From: Spirosoma arboris
GTDB taxonomy: Bacteria; Bacteroidota; Bacteroidia; Cytophagales; Spirosomataceae
Direction: 5' to 3'
Assembly (NCBI RefSeq): GCF_009754945.1
Contig: NZ_WPIN01000001.1
Coordinates: 930,001-994,000 of the forward strand
Length of the DNA stretch: 64,000 bases
Shown here: positions 61,974 through 64,000 of the stretch, one piece after another
How the letters are laid out: each line of letters starts with the position of its first letter
Numbering within the stretch: position 1 is the stretch's first letter
Translations under genes and position numbers: made by a program
Notes under the pieces: generated by a model
Seen by the model: the letters and a program-made list of their open reading frames with translations, nothing else
Databases searched by the model: none
Told to the model about the DNA's origin: nothing

Positions 61974-63608
61974 ATGGAGCCCAAAACATCCTTACTTGAT
62001 CTTTTTCCTGACGTTCAGGATATTCCTGCAACGGTTCGTTTATCGTCCCCGGTTCATCAACGTCACATCCTGATTAATGGGGAATTGCTACCCTGGGGCG
62101 GTTCCGTCCAGGCAGTCTATTCACCCATTTACATTCGGGATTCGTCGGGTGAGCTAAAGCCAGCCGTGATCGGAAGTTATCCGTTAGGTGGAGAAGATGA
62201 AGCTAAGTTGGCCTTGCAAGCCGCCGTAACTGCATTTGATGCGGGGAAGGGCGAATGGCCATCCATGTCCGTTCAGGAACGGATAAAACGAATTTGGGTG
62301 CTCATCCAGCACATGATCCGCCGGAAGGAGGATATTGTCAAGCTGATCGTTTGGGAAATTGGTAAAACGGTGCAGGATGCGGATACTGAATTTGAGCGTA
62401 CCATCGGCTACATACTCGAAAGCATTAAAGCGCTGAAAAAGCTAACTAATGAGTCATCGCAATTTATAGTCCAGCAGAACTTTATTGGGCAGGTGAAAAA
62501 GGTACCTCATGGCGTGGTCCTGTGTATGGGGCCCTTTAACTATCCGCTCAATGAAACGTTTACGACCTTGATCCCGGCGCTTCTCATGGGAAACACGGTT
62601 TTATTTAAGCCGCCTAAACAGGGAACTCTATTATTTGAACCAATTCTGGAAGGCTTCGCGGAGGCTTTTCCCAAAGGAGTAGTCAATACCGTGTACGGGC
62701 GGGGGCGGGATATTGTGCCAACCCTGATGCAATCGGGGGACGTTGATGTGCTGGCGCTGATCGGCTCCAGTAAGGTGGCGAACAGCTTGAAGAAAATGCA
62801 TCCAAAGTCGAATCGGCTCAAATCCATTTTAGGGCTGGATGCTAAAAATGCCGCTATTATCTGTGCAGATGCGGATATAGCGTTAGCTGTGAAGGAATGC
62901 GTAGCGGGTGCCTTAACGTATAATGGTCAACGTTGCACCGCACTTAAACTACTATTCGTTCATTCGAGCCTTGTCCAGAACTTTAATGAGCGGCTGGTGG
63001 AGGAAGTTGATAAACTAGTTGTGGGTATGCCCTGGGAAAGTGGGGTGACAATTACGCCATTAGCGGAACCAGACAAGCCTGCTTATTTGGTCAACTGCAT
63101 TCAGGATGCGCTGGTGCATGGCGCAACAATCCTGAATAATGGTCACGATTCACAAACGACAACTGGCTCACTCGTGAAGCCGACTGTGCTTTTTCCGGTG
63201 AATGAGCAGATGATTGTGTATCGGGAAGAGCAGTTTGGCCCAATCATTCCCATTGTTCCGTTTGACAATCCACAGGTTGCGATTGACTATATCACCCAAT
63301 CACCTTACGGTCAGCAGGTCAGTCTATTCAGCAGTGATCCAACGACGCTAAGCCTGATCATCGACAGACTGACGGGACAGGTTGGCCGGATTAATATCAA
63401 TGCCCAGTGTCAACGAAGTCCGGACTCATTCCCGTTTTCAGGTCGCAAGGATTCGGCGGAAGGTACGCTTTCTGTGGTCGACGCACTAACTGCCTTTTCG
63501 GTTGATTCGGTTGTCGCCATGAAGCATACTACCCACAATGAACAGCTTCTGGAAGCGATCTTAGAACAAGGTATGTCCAGTCGACTTTCCAATCGAGTTC
63601 TCTTTTGA
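61974..63608 (+). CDS. NADP-dependent GapN-like aldehyde dehydrogenase
   Basis: 544 residues from the ATG at 61974; an upstream in-frame TTG at 61902 overlaps the preceding gene and is less likely. ALDH fold: MGPFNYPLNETFTTLIPALL cofactor helix, catalytic Cys321 in YNGQRCTALK, and the C-terminus INAQCQRSPDSFPFSGRKDS typical of non-phosphorylating GAPDH (GapN). Instead of ELGGKN around the general base it has GLDAKN, as I recall for a GapN-like side branch. Likely oxidises glyceraldehyde-3-phosphate or a related aldehyde and yields NADPH. Last gene of the locus. Confidence 0.87.
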   Translation: MEPKTSLLDLFPDVQDIPATVRLSSPVHQRHILINGELLPWGGSVQAVYSPIYIRDSSGELKPAVIGSYPLGGEDEAKLALQAAVTAFDAGKGEWPSMSVQERIKRIWVLIQHMIRRKEDIVKLIVWEIGKTVQDADTEFERTIGYILESIKALKKLTNESSQFIVQQNFIGQVKKVPHGVVLCMGPFNYPLNETFTTLIPALLMGNTVLFKPPKQGTLLFEPILEGFAEAFPKGVVNTVYGRGRDIVPTLMQSGDVDVLALIGSSKVANSLKKMHPKSNRLKSILGLDAKNAAIICADADIALAVKECVAGALTYNGQRCTALKLLFVHSSLVQNFNERLVEEVDKLVVGMPWESGVTITPLAEPDKPAYLVNCIQDALVHGATILNNGHDSQTTTGSLVKPTVLFPVNEQMIVYREEQFGPIIPIVPFDNPQVAIDYITQSPYGQQVSLFSSDPTTLSLIIDRLTGQVGRININAQCQRSPDSFPFSGRKDSAEGTLSVVDALTAFSVDSVVAMKHTTHNEQLLEAILEQGMSSRLSNRVLF

Positions 63609-63804
63609 ACGGGTTTGATGATTATCGATATACCGGATTAAAGCCAACTGAGTACACTTCAGGGGCTAAAAAATAGTTTTTATTGTTTTTTCATAGGTTG
63701 ATTTCAGATACGGGATAAGATTCTGTCTTATTCCGTTCTTTACTTAACAATCAATTGTTTAACTAAAGTTTTACTATTTTTCGTTGTATTATATTGCTTT
63801 TAAA

Positions 63805-63837
63805 TTGTGATTTTATAATCCCGATTTAGTAACTTTG
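63805..63837 (+). promoter_or_regulatory. Promoter-like element before the sigma factor gene
   Basis: TTG at 63805-63807, a 22-nt spacer, then TAACTTTG at 63830-63837, a full match to the TAnnTTTG -7 consensus. A second TAACTTTG at 63855-63862 overlaps a candidate start codon. The region 63609-63859 is AT-rich and otherwise empty. Confidence 0.5.
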
Positions 63838-63859
63838 GTTATTGCTGAAACCTATAACT

Positions 63860-64000
63860 TTGGAACAGAGCCTACCGTTAGATCATGTACTTTGGGATGC
63901 AATCCGAGAGGGTGACAAAGCGTCATTAGGCGAATTGTATGAACGCTATTATCGGCTCTTATACCGGTATGGCACCCGGTTAATTTCCGATACGGACCTG
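63860..64000 (+). CDS. Sigma-70 family (ECF-type) factor, truncated by window edge
   Basis: 47 codons remain in the window. From a TTG start (63860, or the in-frame TTG at 63842) it reads a region-2 pattern: DAIREGDKASLGELYERYY then RLLYRYGTRLISDTDL, the start of an ECF-type sigma factor of the Bacteroidota FecI-like group. No ATG is available in frame before the stop at 63830, so a TTG start is inferred. It may control the FecR-linked system upstream or another one beyond the window. Confidence 0.75.
   Translation, partial: MEQSLPLDHVLWDAIREGDKASLGELYERYYRLLYRYGTRLISDTDL

Overview
The window looks like a chromosomal piece of a member of the Bacteroidota, most likely a Spirosoma-like member of the Cytophagales. 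The supporting evidence is the set of Bacteroidota hallmarks: a SusC/SusD pair, a FecR-type anti-sigma factor, LytTR response regulators paired with LytS-type kinases, a type IX secretion C-terminal domain, many AraC regulators, -7 boxes of the TAnnTTTG class, and weak ribosome binding sites. The genus is my inference. I saw no rRNA, tRNA, CRISPR array or prophage.

Layout. 1-9.7 kb: a truncated YD-type lipoprotein, a single-domain globin, a LytTR regulator overlapping a propeller-type LytS kinase, a second YD-type lipoprotein, and a large T9SS-exported repeat propeller. 9.8-17.5 kb: AraC and Crp regulators interleaved with small-molecule redox enzymes (aldo/keto reductase, two NAD(P)-binding epimerase/NmrA proteins, a FAD monooxygenase). 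17.6-23.4 kb, minus strand: LytS kinase, LytTR regulator, outer-membrane beta-barrel receptor, YD-type lipoprotein. 23.6-34.8 kb: an accessory stretch with three type-B carboxylesterases, a lipoprotein alpha/beta hydrolase, a cyclophilin-like protein, a cytochrome c-sugar dehydrogenase fusion, a broken AraC gene, an IS630 remnant, several long palindromes, and a 2.1 kb segment bounded by 74-bp inverted repeats.

34.9-40.7 kb: a molybdenum hydroxylase operon (XdhC, 2Fe-2S subunit, Tat-exported Mo subunit) followed by moaA, moaD and moaE, so the enzyme and part of its cofactor pathway travel together. 40.9-46.2 kb: small lipoprotein, a third LytS/LytTR pair, an SDR and an AraC regulator.

46.7-63.6 kb: a nutrient-utilisation locus on the plus strand: secreted VCBS propeller, FecR, SusC, SusD, PQQ dehydrogenase with an internal cytochrome c domain, tandem DUF1080 protein, DUF6807 (PmoA-like) protein, MFS transporter, Gfo/Idh/MocA oxidoreductase and a GapN-like aldehyde dehydrogenase. 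It has the outer-membrane machinery of a polysaccharide utilisation locus but no recognisable glycoside hydrolase or lyase. The enzyme set fits an oxidation-first (keto-sugar) route, which I consider the best candidate for an under-described system here. A sigma-70 family gene begins at the right edge.

A recurring theme is long intergenic hairpins (18-30 bp perfect arms, each of different sequence), two of them next to LytTR regulator genes.
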